The position numbers and the translations under genes are program-made. A stretch of 64,000 nucleotides of DNA. It comes from Sphingomonas sp. Root710. Lineage in GTDB: Bacteria; Pseudomonadota; Alphaproteobacteria; Sphingomonadales; Sphingomonadaceae. The stretch spans positions 24,905 to 88,904 of the forward strand of contig NZ_LMIB01000015.1 in the NCBI RefSeq assembly GCF_001429065.1, given 5' to 3'. The notes beneath the pieces were generated by a model that searched no databases, had not been told where the DNA came from, and saw only the letters and a program-made list of their open reading frames with translations. Of this stretch, positions 6,669 to 16,592 are shown piece after piece. Each line of letters opens with the position of its first letter. The stretch's first letter is position 1.

Positions 6669-8801
6669 CTATTTCGGCAGCGCCATCCCCGTCCAGTAGC
6701 CGAGGAAGGCCCAAAGGTCGGCATATTCCTCGATGATCTTGTCGGTCGGCTTGCCCGAGCCGTGGCCCGCCCTGGTCTCTATGCGGATCAGATGCGGCTT
6801 CGATCCGATATCGGCGGCCTGCAGGGCGGCGGTATATTTGAAACTATGCCCGGGCACTACGCGATCGTCCGTGTCGGCGGTGGTCACCATGATCGCCGGA
6901 TAATCCACGCCGGGGCGGATATTGTGGTAGGGCGAATAGCCGCGCAGCAGCTTGAAGTCCGCGGCCTTGCCCGGATCGCCATAATCGTCGACCCAATAAC
7001 GCCCGGCGGTGAAGCGGTTGAAGCGCAGCATGTCCATCACGCCGACCGCGGGATTGGCCGCCGCGAAAAGATCGGGCCGCTGGTTGACCACCGCGCCGAT
7101 CAGCAAGCCGCCGTTCGACCGGCCCATTGCGGCGAGCCGGCCCTTGGCGCTGATCCCGCTGGAGATCAGATATTCCCCCGCCGCTATGAAATCGTCGAAG
7201 ACATTCTGCTTCTGCGCGAGCCGCCCGGCATCGTGCCACGCCTTGCCATATTCACCGCCGCCGCGAAGATTGGCGACCGCATAGACCCCGCCCATCTCCA
7301 TCCAGCCGAGCGCCGCCGGGGAAAAAGCGGGCGTCACCGCGATGTTGAAGCCGCCATAGCCGTAGAGCAATGCGGGCGCTCCCGGCGGCGTGCTCTTCTT
7401 CTTCGTCACGAACATGGGGATCCGCGTGCCGTCCTTCGACGTGAAGAATTGCTGCTCGACGCTATACTCGGCGGGATCGAACGCCAGCTTCGGCTGAATG
7501 AACAGCTCCATTTTCCCGGTCGCAGTGTTCAGGCGGTAGATGGTCGACGGGGTCGCGTAGCTGGAGAAGCTGAAGAAGGTCTCCGGATCCCCGACCCGGC
7601 CGCCGAAACCGGCACCGCTGCCGATATCGGGCAGGCTGATCGGCGCGACCAGCCGGCCGTCCAGCTCGCGCAGTTCGGCCTCGGTCTTGGCGTCGCCGAG
7701 ATAGGCGAGGATCAGCCGGTTGCCGACCAGCGACACGCCCACCAGCGTATCGGCCGTCTGGGGCACGACCTCCACGGGGTTCAGCTTCGGCTGCGCCACA
7801 TCCACCATCACGACGCGCTGGCGCGGCGCCTTGAGATTGGTGCGGAAGTAGAATTTGCTGCCGACGCTGCCCGCCAGCACCCATTCGTTGACGAAGCCCT
7901 TGACCAGCTTGCGGGGTTTCGGATTGGCTTCGGCCAGATCGAACAGCACCAGTTCGTAGCGCTCGTCGGTCCCTTCGCTCGACGTAACCAAAGCATAGCG
8001 GCCGTCTTGCGTGGTCTCGATACTATGGTTGAGTTTGGGCCGGCCAGGCGTTGCGTAGAGCAGACGGTCTTCGCTCTGTGGCGTCCCGATCCGGTGATAA
8101 TAGACCTGATGGTTCAGGTTGAGCTGCTGATAGGCGGCGTCCTGCTTCGGCTCGGGAAAGCGCGCGTAGAAGAAACCCTTGCCGTCGCCATCCCAAGCGA
8201 GATCGGAGAATTTGACCCATTTGATCTCGTCGTCGAGGGTCTTGCCGCTGACGACGTCGATGACACGCAGCGTGCGCCAGTCGCTGCCACCGTCCTGGAT
8301 CGAATAGAGCAGCAGATCGCCATTGTTCGACGGCCGCCATTCATCGAGCGCGGTCGCGCCGTCGCGCGCCCAGCCATTGGGGTCGAGCAGCTTGCGCTCC
8401 TTGCCCTCCAGCCCATCGCGCACCAGCAGCACCGGCTGGTTCAGCAGACCGCTGTTGTACGTGTAGAAATAGCGGCCGCCGCGTTTGCGGGGCACACCGT
8501 ATCGCTCGTAATTCCACAACGCCTTCATCCGCGCCTTGATCGCGTCGCGGCTGCCCAGGCTCTCGAGATAGCGCTCGGTGACCTTGTTCTCCTGCTCGAC
8601 CCAGCGTGCGACCGCTTCATTGGTCCGCACATCATTTTCGAGCCAGCGATAGGGATCGGCCACCGCCTCACCGAACTGGGTCTCGACGATGTCGTCGCGG
8701 CGGGTTTCGGGATAGGTGATGCTGTCTGCGGCCTTGGCGGGCATGGCGATGCTCATCGTCAACAGGGCAAGGAAGGCGGCACGCGCCCGGTTTGGCGGCA
8801 T
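6669..8801 (-). CDS. Secreted prolyl oligopeptidase family serine peptidase (S9A)
   Basis: 710 residues, the usual length for S9A enzymes plus a signal peptide (cleavage near AKA-ADS at about 24). They cut short peptides after proline. The N-terminal motif YPETRRDDIVETQFG...DPYRWLEN is typical, and a beta-propeller covers roughly 75-430. The alpha/beta-hydrolase domain holds the catalytic Ser562 in GRSNGG, the Asp near 645 in DTDDRVVPGHS and His680 in RAGHGSGK. Periplasmic peptide scavenging is the likely role. It stands alone between two terminators. Confidence 0.93.
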   Translation of the reverse strand: MPPNRARAAFLALLTMSIAMPAKAADSITYPETRRDDIVETQFGEAVADPYRWLENDVRTNEAVARWVEQENKVTERYLESLGSRDAIKARMKALWNYERYGVPRKRGGRYFYTYNSGLLNQPVLLVRDGLEGKERKLLDPNGWARDGATALDEWRPSNNGDLLLYSIQDGGSDWRTLRVIDVVSGKTLDDEIKWVKFSDLAWDGDGKGFFYARFPEPKQDAAYQQLNLNHQVYYHRIGTPQSEDRLLYATPGRPKLNHSIETTQDGRYALVTSSEGTDERYELVLFDLAEANPKPRKLVKGFVNEWVLAGSVGSKFYFRTNLKAPRQRVVMVDVAQPKLNPVEVVPQTADTLVGVSLVGNRLILAYLGDAKTEAELRELDGRLVAPISLPDIGSGAGFGGRVGDPETFFSFSSYATPSTIYRLNTATGKMELFIQPKLAFDPAEYSVEQQFFTSKDGTRIPMFVTKKKSTPPGAPALLYGYGGFNIAVTPAFSPAALGWMEMGGVYAVANLRGGGEYGKAWHDAGRLAQKQNVFDDFIAAGEYLISSGISAKGRLAAMGRSNGGLLIGAVVNQRPDLFAAANPAVGVMDMLRFNRFTAGRYWVDDYGDPGKAADFKLLRGYSPYHNIRPGVDYPAIMVTTADTDDRVVPGHSFKYTAALQAADIGSKPHLIRIETRAGHGSGKPTDKIIEEYADLWAFLGYWTGMALPK

Positions 8802-8833
8802 CAGTCAAACTCCCCCGGCATTGATTTCAAACG

Positions 8834-8861
8834 AAAAGAGCCGCGAGCGTAACGCCCGCGG
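8834..8861 (-). terminator. Intrinsic terminator after rplQ (end of the alpha operon)
   Basis: Stem 8841-8849 with 8853-8861 (9 bp, one G-U, 3-nt loop), followed on the minus strand by CTCTTTT. It lies 36 nt past the rplQ stop and 33 nt before the S9 peptidase start, closing the ribosomal cluster. Confidence 0.8.
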
Positions 8862-8896
8862 CCCCCTCTTTGCAATGCTGTCAGCAGTTAAACTGA

Positions 8897-9319
8897 TCAG
8901 GCCGCTTCAGCGACGTCCTCGTCAGTCTCGACCGGACCCGAATCCTGGCCCTTGGCCGAAACGTCGCGGTCGACGAACTCGATCACCGCCATCGCCGCGG
9001 CGTCCGACGCGCGGATGCCGGCCTTGATGATGCGGGTGTAGCCGCCGTTGCGGTTCGCATAGCGCTCGGCCAGCACGTCGAATAGCTTCTTGAGCTGGGT
9101 GTCGTCGAGCAGGCGGGCATGGGCGAGACGGCGATTGGCCAGGCCGCCCTTCTTGGCGAGCGTGATCAGCTTCTCGACATAGGGGCGAAGTTCCTTCGCC
9201 TTGGCGAGCGTGGTCGTGATCTGCTCGTGCTTGATGAGCGCCGCCGACTGGTTGCGGAACAGGGCGGTACGATGGGATGCGGTCCGCTGAAGCTTACGAC
9301 CGCCAACGCGATGGCGCAT
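8897..9319 (-). CDS. rplQ: 50S ribosomal protein L17
   Basis: 140 residues. L17 lies at the exit side of the large subunit. The start [24 protein letters not shown] and the motif [27 protein letters not shown] are diagnostic. The C-terminus (about 120-140) has an acidic extension beyond the conserved domain, as in other alphaproteobacteria. Last gene of the rpsM-rpsK-rpoA-rplQ unit, 114 nt after rpoA, followed by a terminator. Confidence 0.97.
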   Translation of the reverse strand: MRHRVGGRKLQRTASHRTALFRNQSAALIKHEQITTTLAKAKELRPYVEKLITLAKKGGLANRRLAHARLLDDTQLKKLFDVLAERYANRNGGYTRIIKAGIRASDAAAMAVIEFVDRDVSAKGQDSGPVETDEDVAEAA

Positions 9320-9433
9320 GGTATTTTCCTTCGTTTGTCAGGGGGCCGTGCGAGGTACCCCAAGCCAGGCGGCAGTTGAGGGCGCCGCCCTTTCCCTTGC
9401 AGATGGGAGGGGGGCCGAAGCCCCCCCGCCGCA

Positions 9434-10495
9434 TCAGAACTCCTGTTCGAGCTTCTTGGCCATTTCCTCGATATTCTCCGGCGGCCAGCCCGGGATTTCC
9501 ATGCCCAGGCGCAGGCCCATCGAAGCGAGGACTTCCTTGATCTCATTGAGCGACTTGCGGCCGAAGTTCGGCGTGCGCAGCATCTCGGCCTCGGTCTTCT
9601 GGACCAGATCGCCGATGTAGATGATGTTGTCGTTCTTGAGGCAGTTGGCCGAGCGAACCGACAGTTCGAGCTCGTCGACCTTCTTGAGCAGGTACCGGTT
9701 GAGCTGGTTGGCGTCGCCTTCCGGCTCCGCGCCGCCCGCCGCCGGAGACGCCGCACCCGCGGTCGGGGCAGCGATCGCCATGCCATCGTCGAAGTGGACG
9801 AACAGCTGGAGCTGATCCTGCAGGATGCGCGCCGAATAGGCGAGAGCGTCCTCGGGGGTGACGGTGCCGTCGGTCTCGATCGTCAGCGTGAGCTTGTCAT
9901 AGTCGAGCTCCTGACCGACGCGGGTGTTCTCGACCTTGTAGGCGACCTGACGAACCGGCGAATAGAGCGCGTCGACCGGGATCAGACCGATCGGCGCGTC
10001 GACCGGGCGGTTGGCCGCGGCGGTGACATAGCCCTTACCGATGTCGGCGGTCAGCTCCATGTTGAGCGTCGCGCCGTCGTCGAGATGGCAGATGACCAGA
10101 TCCGGGTTCATCACCTCGATGTCGCCAGTGGCGGCGATCATGCCGGCGGTGACTTCGGCCGGGCCGGTCGCCGAGAGCTGAAGCCGCTTCGGGCCTTCGC
10201 CCTGCATCTTCAGCGCGATCTGCTTCACGTTGAGGACGATGTCGGTCACGTCCTCGCGGACGCCCGCGAGCGACGAGAACTCGTGAAGGACGTTCTCGAT
10301 CTTGATCGAGGTGACGGCCGCGCCCTGTAGCGAGGACAGCAGCACGCGGCGCAGCGAGTTGCCGAGCGTCAGGCCGAAGCCGCGCTCGAGCGGCTCGGCA
10401 ACGAAGGTTGCCTTGCGCTTGCCATCGCCGCCCGACTTCTTTTCGAGGCCGTTCGGCTTCTTGAGTTCCTGCCAGTTCTTTGCGTTGACAGCCAC
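9434..10495 (-). CDS. rpoA: DNA-directed RNA polymerase subunit alpha
   Basis: 353 residues. The N-terminal domain ([28 protein letters not shown], about 30-60) dimerises and nucleates core assembly. An Ala/Gly/Pro linker at about 245-260 joins it to the C-terminal domain ([22 protein letters not shown], then [17 protein letters not shown]), which binds UP elements and activators. Complete and normal in length. Between rpsK and rplQ as in most proteobacteria. Confidence 0.98.
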   Translation of the reverse strand: MAVNAKNWQELKKPNGLEKKSGGDGKRKATFVAEPLERGFGLTLGNSLRRVLLSSLQGAAVTSIKIENVLHEFSSLAGVREDVTDIVLNVKQIALKMQGEGPKRLQLSATGPAEVTAGMIAATGDIEVMNPDLVICHLDDGATLNMELTADIGKGYVTAAANRPVDAPIGLIPVDALYSPVRQVAYKVENTRVGQELDYDKLTLTIETDGTVTPEDALAYSARILQDQLQLFVHFDDGMAIAAPTAGAASPAAGGAEPEGDANQLNRYLLKKVDELELSVRSANCLKNDNIIYIGDLVQKTEAEMLRTPNFGRKSLNEIKEVLASMGLRLGMEIPGWPPENIEEMAKKLEQEF

Positions 10496-10577
10496 TGTGT
10501 TCCCCTTGGGGTATGGCAGGCGCGGGAGGCAACCTGCCGGAAAGCATAAGAACGAGGGCCGAAGCCCCCGAGCCGGA

Positions 10578-10967
10578 TCAGACGCGACGGCGCTTCGACG
10601 GGCGAACGCCGTTGTGCGGGATCGGCGTCACGTCACGGATCGACGTGATGTGGAAGCCGACCGCCTGCAGCGCGCGAAGCGCCGATTCACGACCCGAACC
10701 AGGGCCCTTGACCTCGACCTCGAGCGTACGGACGCCGTGCTCGGCGGCCTTCTTGCCCGCGTCCTCGGCCGCGACCTGCGCGGCGTAAGGGGTCGACTTG
10801 CGGCTGCCCTTGAAGCCCATCATGCCCGCCGACGACCAGGCAATCGCATTGCCCTGCGCGTCGGTGATCGTGATCATGGTGTTGTTGAAGCTGGCGTTCA
10901 CATGCGCGACGCCGGCGGTGATGTTCTTGCGCTCGCGACGGCGAATGCGCTGGGGTTCACGTGCCAT
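10578..10967 (-). CDS. rpsK: 30S ribosomal protein S11
   Basis: 129 residues. S11 forms part of the platform near the mRNA exit. Recognised by [31 protein letters not shown], by [22 protein letters not shown], and by the conserved end [23 protein letters not shown] 10967; lies between rpsM and rpoA. Confidence 0.98.
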   Translation of the reverse strand: MAREPQRIRRRERKNITAGVAHVNASFNNTMITITDAQGNAIAWSSAGMMGFKGSRKSTPYAAQVAAEDAGKKAAEHGVRTLEVEVKGPGSGRESALRALQAVGFHITSIRDVTPIPHNGVRPSKRRRV

Positions 10968-11029
10968 GTTATCCGTTTCCTACCTGAAGGAGCGAGCACC
11001 GCGACCGGACGGCCCGATGCTCAAGCCCA

Positions 11030-11398
11030 TTACTTCTTCTTGCCGGCGATCGGCTTGGCCTTGCCCTTGCGGGTGCGCGCATTGGTGTGCGTGCGCTGGC
11101 CACGGACGGGCAAGCCCTTGCGATGACGAAGGCCGCGATAGCAGGCCAGATCCATCAGGCGCTTGATGTTCATCGCCACCTGGCGGCGAAGATCGCCTTC
11201 CACGGTGTAGCCGGCGTCGATCGCCTCGCGGATCTGGAGAACTTCCTGATCGCTGAGGTCCTGAACGCGGCGCTCGCGCGCGATGCCGAGCTTGGCGGTG
11301 ATTTCCTTGGCCTTGGTCGCGCCAATGCCGTGAATGTAGGTCAGCGCGATTTCGACGCGCTTGTTGGTCGGGATATTAACGCCCGCGATACGTGCCAC
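11030..11398 (-). CDS. rpsM: 30S ribosomal protein S13
   Basis: 122 residues when started at the GTG at 11398, giving [26 protein letters not shown], which matches the usual S13 N-terminus. AGGAG lies 9 nt upstream. A longer frame to 11419 would add seven residues with no homology, so GTG is preferred. S13 sits in the head and contacts the P-site tRNA and the S13-L5 bridge. First gene of a unit with its own promoter, no longer directly behind adk. Confidence 0.95.
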   Translation of the reverse strand: MARIAGVNIPTNKRVEIALTYIHGIGATKAKEITAKLGIARERRVQDLSDQEVLQIREAIDAGYTVEGDLRRQVAMNIKRLMDLACYRGLRHRKGLPVRGQRTHTNARTRKGKAKPIAGKKK

Positions 11399-11542
11399 TG
11401 TGCTATTCTCCTGCTCCACGGGGCGACTGGCGAATCACCCCATCTCGACGCTCGCCCCATCGGACCGGGGCCGCCCCCCAGAACGCAACAAACACGGCAC
11501 GCGCACGAAGCGGCACCGATCAGAGCGGTATGGGAAGGAGCG

Positions 11543-11571
11543 TCACTAATGCGCGAGTCCGGGACTGTCAA
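11543..11571 (-). promoter_or_regulatory. Probable sigma-70 promoter of rpsM-rpsK-rpoA-rplQ
   Basis: Minus strand: a perfect TTGACA -35 (11566-11571), a 17-nt spacer, then TAGTGA (11543-11548) as a -10. It lies 145 nt upstream of the rpsM GTG and downstream of the gdhA terminator. Confidence 0.6.
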
Positions 11572-11664
11572 GCGCGTGACAGGAGCCGACCGCGCTGGCC
11601 CGGACGGCCCGAGGCGGTCCGGCGGATCATCGCTTCGTCCTCTGTAGCATCAAAGGCCCCATAG

Positions 11665-11699
11665 AGAAAGGGCGCCCGCTCATCCCTGAGCAGACGCCC
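11665..11699 (-). terminator. Probable intrinsic terminator after gdhA
   Basis: Arms 11670-11682 and 11687-11699 pair with a 3x3 internal mismatch (5 bp plus 5 bp, 4-nt loop), followed on the minus strand by TTTCT. It lies 28 nt past the gdhA stop. Confidence 0.65.
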
Positions 11700-11726
11700 C
11701 TTCCTCACGGCTTTCGCCCTAGTGGA

Positions 11727-13088
11727 TCAGACGACGCCGTAGGCGAGCATCGCGTCGGCAACCTTCTTGAAACCGGCGATGTTGGCGCCCTTCACATAGT
11801 CGATATGGTCGCTGCCCGCGACGCCGCCATATTCGATGCAGCGCGAGTGGATGCCCTGCATGATGTCGAGCAGGAGACGCTGAAGCTCCTCCTCCTTCCA
11901 CGAGATGCGCGCCGAGTTCTGGCTCATCTCCAGGCCCGAGACGGCGACGCCGCCGGCATTGGCAGCCTTGCCGGGCGCGAACAGCACCTTGGCCTTCTTG
12001 AAGACATGGGTGCCTTCGAGCGTGGTCGGCATATTGGCGCCTTCGGCGACCGCGATGCAGCCGTTGGCGACCAGCGTCTTGGCCTCTTCCTCGTTCAGCT
12101 CGTTCTGAGTCGCGCATGGCACCGCCACGTCGCAAGGAACCGCCCAAGGGCGCGCGCCATTGCCGTGGAACTGAGCACCGGTGAACTCTTTCACATATTC
12201 GGAGATGCGGCCGCGCTTGACGGTCTTGAGGTCCTTGACCCAGTTGACCTTTTCCTGGGTGATGCCGTCCGGATCGTAGATATAGCCTTCCGAGTCCGAC
12301 AGGGTCAGCACCTTGCCGCCGAGCTGGTTGATCTTCTCCGCGGCATGCGTCGCGACATTGCCCGAACCCGAGACGACCGCATTGAGGCCGACCATGTCCT
12401 TGCCCTTGTGCTTGAGCATCTCGTTCAGGAAGTAGACCGCGCCATAGCCGGTCGCCTCGGTGCGGATCAGCGAGCCGCCATATTCGAGGCCCTTGCCGGT
12501 GAGCACGCCGGTGAACTCATTGGTGAGGCGCTTATACTGGCCGAACATATAGCCGATCTCGCGGCCGCCCACGCCGATGTCGCCGGCGGGCACGTCGACA
12601 TCCGCGCCGATGTGGCGATAGAGCTCGTTCATGAAGCTCTGGCAGAAGCGCATCACTTCATTGGCGCTCTTGCCCTTCGGGTTGAAGTTGGAGCCGCCCT
12701 TGCCGCCGCCCATCGGCAGGCCGGTCAGCGCGTTCTTGAAGGTCTGCTCGAACGCCAGGAACTTGAGCACGCTCTCGGTCACCGACGGGTGGAAGCGGAT
12801 ACCGCCCTTGTACGGCCCGATCGAATTGTTGTTCTGAACGCGCCAGCCACGCTGGACGCGGATATTGCCGTTATCGTCTTCCCAGCAGACGCGGAAGCTG
12901 ATCACGCGATCTGGCTCCGCGATGCGGCGGAGGATCTGATATTTGTGATACTGTTCCTTGTCGGCGATGAAGTCGAAAATATCCTCGGCGACTTCCTGCA
13001 CCGCCTGCGCGAACTCGGGCTGACCAGGATTGCGCTTTTTCACACCCTCGACGAAGGACGCCAAGTCGACATGATCAGAAACGGCCAT
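11727..13088 (-). CDS. gdhA: NADP-specific glutamate dehydrogenase
   Basis: 453 residues, the size of the hexameric NADP-dependent enzyme (class S50). It makes glutamate from 2-oxoglutarate and ammonium. Signatures: GGIRFHPSVTESVLKFLAFEQ, the active-site GLPMGGGKGGSNFNPKGKS, the PAGDIGVGGREIGYMFGQYK strand, and the Rossmann motif VSGSGNVATHAAEK. It lies between adk and rpsM, where most alphaproteobacteria have no gene, and is bounded by a terminator. An upstream gap of 205 nt with AT-rich patches probably holds its promoter. Confidence 0.96.
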   Translation of the reverse strand: MAVSDHVDLASFVEGVKKRNPGQPEFAQAVQEVAEDIFDFIADKEQYHKYQILRRIAEPDRVISFRVCWEDDNGNIRVQRGWRVQNNNSIGPYKGGIRFHPSVTESVLKFLAFEQTFKNALTGLPMGGGKGGSNFNPKGKSANEVMRFCQSFMNELYRHIGADVDVPAGDIGVGGREIGYMFGQYKRLTNEFTGVLTGKGLEYGGSLIRTEATGYGAVYFLNEMLKHKGKDMVGLNAVVSGSGNVATHAAEKINQLGGKVLTLSDSEGYIYDPDGITQEKVNWVKDLKTVKRGRISEYVKEFTGAQFHGNGARPWAVPCDVAVPCATQNELNEEEAKTLVANGCIAVAEGANMPTTLEGTHVFKKAKVLFAPGKAANAGGVAVSGLEMSQNSARISWKEEELQRLLLDIMQGIHSRCIEYGGVAGSDHIDYVKGANIAGFKKVADAMLAYGVV

Positions 13089-13293
13089 AATGAATTCCCC
13101 TGCTCCTCAGACGCCATCCGATCCCCATGAGACTCGGCGCCCGTAGGCAGAGGCATCCCGCGATTTTCGAGCGCGGGCAAGGACTTTCGGCACGATTTTA
13201 CCGGAGAACTTGATCGAAAATATCAGCGCCGTCTCGATAGCTGAATATTATTGTCACAAGCGCACATTGGGAGTTGCCGAAGCCGCCCGGGAT

Positions 13294-13509
13294 CTACCAG
13301 TGCCCCCACCAGCTGAAGGCGGTTTCCAACAGGGTGATGGGGGCGCCCAGCCCGAGCATCAGGATGGAGCCGACGATAAGGAGCAGCGCCGCCCAATGCG
13401 AGGCGCGGCGCAGCAGACTGACGATATAGGTGAGCCATGCGACGGTTTCCCGGCCGGCATGCGATGACCGCCGCCGCCGTCTCCGTCGCCTGACCGGTTG
13501 CTGCTCCAT
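13294..13509 (-). CDS. Hypothetical small membrane protein with a poly-arginine N-terminus
   Basis: 71 residues from the ATG at 13509 (an in-frame TTG at 13545 would add 12). Residues 7-14 are eight consecutive arginines, followed by a hydrophobic helix at about 40-60 (HWAALLLIVGSILMLGLG). It resembles a single-pass or re-entrant inner-membrane protein with a strongly positive cytoplasmic end. No family recognised. Same strand as adk and gdhA; no strong Shine-Dalgarno for either start, which lowers confidence. Confidence 0.5.
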   Translation of the reverse strand: MEQQPVRRRRRRRRSSHAGRETVAWLTYIVSLLRRASHWAALLLIVGSILMLGLGAPITLLETAFSWWGHW

Positions 13510-13587
13510 GACCGCGGAGAATGCACGAAATCGTTGCGAAGCCAAAGCGACTTTCGCGCGCGGCTCCCGGAAACCCTCCGTTGCGGA

Positions 13588-14235
13588 TCAGCTTCCCAGG
13601 ATCGCCGCGATCGCCGCCGACACGTCTGCCATGTCAGCCATGCCGTCGACACGCTTCACGAGCCCGCGGGCTTCGTAGAGCGGAAGGATCGGTGCGGTCT
13701 TGGCGCGATATTCGGCCATGCGGGTGCGGACCGTCTCTTCATTGTCGTCGGGACGGCGCTTGAACTCGGTCCCGCCGCACTTGTCACAGGTCCCCGCAAC
13801 CTTGGGCTGCTTGAACCTATCGTGATAGCCCTCGCCGCACGCGGCGCAGGTGTAACGGCCGGTGATCCGCTCGACGAGCGCGTCCTCGTCGACGTCGAGC
13901 TCGATGACATGGGCGAGCGTGCGCCCACGGCTTGCGAGGATCTGGTCGAGCGACAGCGCCTGCGCCTCGGTGCGCGGATAGCCGTCGAATATCGCGCCTT
14001 CCGATGCTGCCATGCTGTCGAGCTTCTCGCCGATCAGGCCCGAGACGATCTCGTCGGAGACGAGTTCACCGGCGTCCATGACCGCCTTGGCTTGAAGCCC
14101 GATCGGAGTCCCCGCCTTGACCGCGGCACGCAGCATGTCGCCCGTCGACAGCTGCACCATGCCACGCTCGCTCACGAGGATCGACGCCTGGGTTCCCTTA
14201 CCGGCGCCGGGCGGTCCCAGCAGAATGATGTTCAC
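13588..14235 (-). CDS. adk: Adenylate kinase (zinc-lid type)
   Basis: 215 residues. Interconverts ATP, AMP and ADP. P-loop GPPGAGKGTQA at 7-17, NMP-binding STGDMLRAAV, and FDGYPRTEAQA. The lid carries four cysteines in two pairs (CAACGEGYH and CDKCGGTEF), a zinc-binding lid as in Gram-positive and many alphaproteobacterial enzymes, unlike E. coli. Starts 31 nt after secY; the usual secY-adk couple. Confidence 0.97.
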   Translation of the reverse strand: MNIILLGPPGAGKGTQASILVSERGMVQLSTGDMLRAAVKAGTPIGLQAKAVMDAGELVSDEIVSGLIGEKLDSMAASEGAIFDGYPRTEAQALSLDQILASRGRTLAHVIELDVDEDALVERITGRYTCAACGEGYHDRFKQPKVAGTCDKCGGTEFKRRPDDNEETVRTRMAEYRAKTAPILPLYEARGLVKRVDGMADMADVSAAIAAILGS

Positions 14236-14266
14236 GACGCGAAACCCTCCCCGAAGCTCAGCTCTG

Positions 14267-15634
14267 TCACCGGCGTGTTCCCCCCTTGAGTTTCGCTTTC
14301 TTGATCAGATCGCCATATTGATGGGCGAGCAGATGGCTCTGGATCTGCGTGACCGTATCGATCGTCACATTGACCACGATCAAAAGACTGGTGCCGCCCA
14401 GCGCCAGGCCCAGACCGTAATGCGAAGTGACATATTCCGGCACCAGGCAGATGAAGGTCAGGTAGGCCGCGCCGATCACGGTGATACGGGTCAGCACATA
14501 ATCGAGATAGTCGGCGGTGTTCTTGCCCGGGCGGATACCGGGGATGAAGCCGCCATAACGCTTCAGATTGTCCGCGGTCTCCTCCGGATTGAAGACGACT
14601 GCGGTGTAGAAGAAGCAGAAGAAAATGATCCCAGCCGCGTAGAGCCCCATGTAGAGCGGGGTGCCATGCTGGAGATATTGGTTGAGCGTGATGACGAAGT
14701 CGCCCCAGGTGCTTTCGCCCGCCACGCGCTGCCCGGCGAACTGGCTGATCGTCAGCGGCATCAGCAGCAGCGACGAGGCGAAGATCGGGGGGATGACATT
14801 GGCGGTGTTGATCTTGAGCGGCAGGTGGCTCTTGTCCGCCTGCATATGCCCGCGCGCCGTCTGGCGCTTGGGGTACTGGATCAGCACGCGGCGCTGGGCC
14901 CGCTCCATGAACACGATGCCCGCGACCAGCAGGATCACGCCCGCGACGGCGGCGATGATGAAGAAGGCCGACAGCGAACCCGTGCGGCCGCCTTCGAACA
15001 GATTGGCGAGCGCAGTGGGCAATTGCGACACGATGCCCGCCATGATGATCAGCGAGACGCCGTTGCCGATCCCCCGGCTGGTGATCTGCTCGCCCAGCCA
15101 CATCAGGAACATCGTGCCGCCGATCAGCGAGATCACCGTGGTGGCGCGGAAGAGATAGGGGTCGATCACGACCGCCTCCATTCCAGCGCTGGCACCCCAG
15201 GTCTCCAGACCCACGGCAATGAAATAGCCTTGGATCGCGGTCAGCAGCACCGTGCCGTAGCGGGTATACTGGTTGAGCTTCTTGCGGCCGCTTTCGCCTT
15301 CCTTTTTGATCGCCGCGAGCGTCGGCGACAGCGAGGTCGCGAGCTGTACCACGATCGAGGCGGTGATGTACGGCATCACGCCGAGCGCGATCAGCGACAT
15401 GCGGGTCAGCGCGCCGCCCGAAAAGGCGTTGAAGAAATCGAGAACGCCGCCCCGCGTCGTGTCGAACAGCGTCTGCAACGCGCGTGGGTCGAGACCCGGC
15501 AGCGGCACATGGCTCAACAGACGGAAGATGATCAGCGCGCCCAGCGTGAACCACAGGCGCTTCTTGAGCTCGGTCGCCCTGGCGAACTGCCCCAGGTTGA
15601 TGTTGGCGGCCATTTGTTCGGCTGCGGATGCCAT
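14267..15634 (-). CDS. secY: Protein translocase subunit SecY
   Basis: 455 residues, ten predicted membrane helices, the pore of the Sec translocon. Recognised by the N-terminal LKKRLWFTLGALIIFRLLSHVPLPG, the plug region, MWLGEQITSRGIGNGVSLIIMAGIV, and GGFIPGIRPGKNTADYLDYVL. Ends the spc-type ribosomal group after rplO and precedes adk. Confidence 0.97.
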   Translation of the reverse strand: MASAAEQMAANINLGQFARATELKKRLWFTLGALIIFRLLSHVPLPGLDPRALQTLFDTTRGGVLDFFNAFSGGALTRMSLIALGVMPYITASIVVQLATSLSPTLAAIKKEGESGRKKLNQYTRYGTVLLTAIQGYFIAVGLETWGASAGMEAVVIDPYLFRATTVISLIGGTMFLMWLGEQITSRGIGNGVSLIIMAGIVSQLPTALANLFEGGRTGSLSAFFIIAAVAGVILLVAGIVFMERAQRRVLIQYPKRQTARGHMQADKSHLPLKINTANVIPPIFASSLLLMPLTISQFAGQRVAGESTWGDFVITLNQYLQHGTPLYMGLYAAGIIFFCFFYTAVVFNPEETADNLKRYGGFIPGIRPGKNTADYLDYVLTRITVIGAAYLTFICLVPEYVTSHYGLGLALGGTSLLIVVNVTIDTVTQIQSHLLAHQYGDLIKKAKLKGGTRR

Positions 15635-15740
15635 GTGTTTTCTGACCCCGAAAATAAGAGCGGCGGCGAACCTTATCGGTCCCGCCGCCGCCTCATATAG
15701 TGTTCGCGTCGCGCTTGTCTAAGCCCGAATGCGAGACGGC

Positions 15741-16295
15741 TCAGGCTTTGGCCGCTGCCTTCTTCGCTTCCTTGTCGGCGGCGCGCGCCTTCTGGACGGT
15801 GCGATGCTTCGCAGCGGCCTTCTCGGCCGCGGGCATGACCTCGATCACGTCGACCGAACCACCGGCCTTTTCGATCGCTGCCTTGGCGCCAGCGGAGACG
15901 CCGGCAACCTTGAACGACAGCTTCGCGGTCAGCTCGCCCTTGCCCAGGATGCGCACGCCGTCCTTGCCGCCGCGCGCCACGCCGGCCGCCTTCAGCGCCG
16001 CATGATCGATCAGCGCGCTGGCGTCGAGCGTCTTGGCGTCGATCAGCTTCTGGATCGCGCCCAGGTTAACCTCGGCATAATCCTTGGCGAAGATGTTGTT
16101 GAAGCCGCGCTTCGGCAGCCGCATGTGCAGCGGCATCTGACCGCCTTCAAAGCCCTTGATCGAGACGCCCGAACGGCTCTTCTGACCCTTCTGGCCGCGG
16201 CCGCCGGTCTTGCCTACGCCTGAGCCGATGCCGCGTCCGACACGGACCCGGCCCTTGCGGGCGCCTGCATTATCGCGGATGTCGTTGAGTTTCAT
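15741..16295 (-). CDS. rplO: 50S ribosomal protein L15 with a basic C-terminal extension
   Basis: 184 residues, longer than the roughly 145 of E. coli. Conserved part: [40 protein letters not shown] and [17 protein letters not shown]. The last 30 or so residues after [12 protein letters not shown] are Ala/Lys-rich, a low-complexity tail also seen in related bacteria. Between rpmD and secY, 106 nt upstream of the secY start. Confidence 0.97.
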   Translation of the reverse strand: MKLNDIRDNAGARKGRVRVGRGIGSGVGKTGGRGQKGQKSRSGVSIKGFEGGQMPLHMRLPKRGFNNIFAKDYAEVNLGAIQKLIDAKTLDASALIDHAALKAAGVARGGKDGVRILGKGELTAKLSFKVAGVSAGAKAAIEKAGGSVDVIEVMPAAEKAAAKHRTVQKARAADKEAKKAAAKA

Positions 16296-16404
16296 GTCTG
16301 TGCACTCGCTTTCGCTATGTTCGCGCTGAATAGAGGAAGGGGGCCATTAGCCCCCTTCGAGTCTTTTTGCCAGCCCCGAAAGACCGGCGATGTCGGACGA
16401 GGAC

Positions 16405-16587
16405 TTAGTCCTCGACCTTCACCATGTGCTGCACCTTGGCGATCATGCCACGCACAGCCGGCGTGTCCTGAAGCTCGCGGGTGCGATGCAGCTTGTTGAG
16501 GCCGAGGCCGATCAGCGTCGCGCGCTGATCGTCGGGACGGCGGATCGGCGAACCGATCTGAGTCACCTTGATGGTCTTGCCAGCCAT
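16405..16587 (-). CDS. rpmD: 50S ribosomal protein L30
   Basis: 60 residues: [32 protein letters not shown] is the L30 fold signature. Five nt separate it from the rpsE stop. A 109-nt gap follows before rplO. Confidence 0.96.
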   Translation of the reverse strand: MAGKTIKVTQIGSPIRRPDDQRATLIGLGLNKLHRTRELQDTPAVRGMIAKVQHMVKVED

Positions 16588-16592
16588 GTCGA

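Larger units (their letters stand above)
11399..11726. other. Gap between gdhA and rpsM
   Basis: 328 nt without a credible gene. It holds the gdhA terminator (11665-11699) on one side and the rpsM promoter (11543-11571) with a leader of about 140 nt on the other. Whether that leader carries the S4-type translational control known for this operon in other bacteria could not be judged by eye. Confidence 0.5.
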
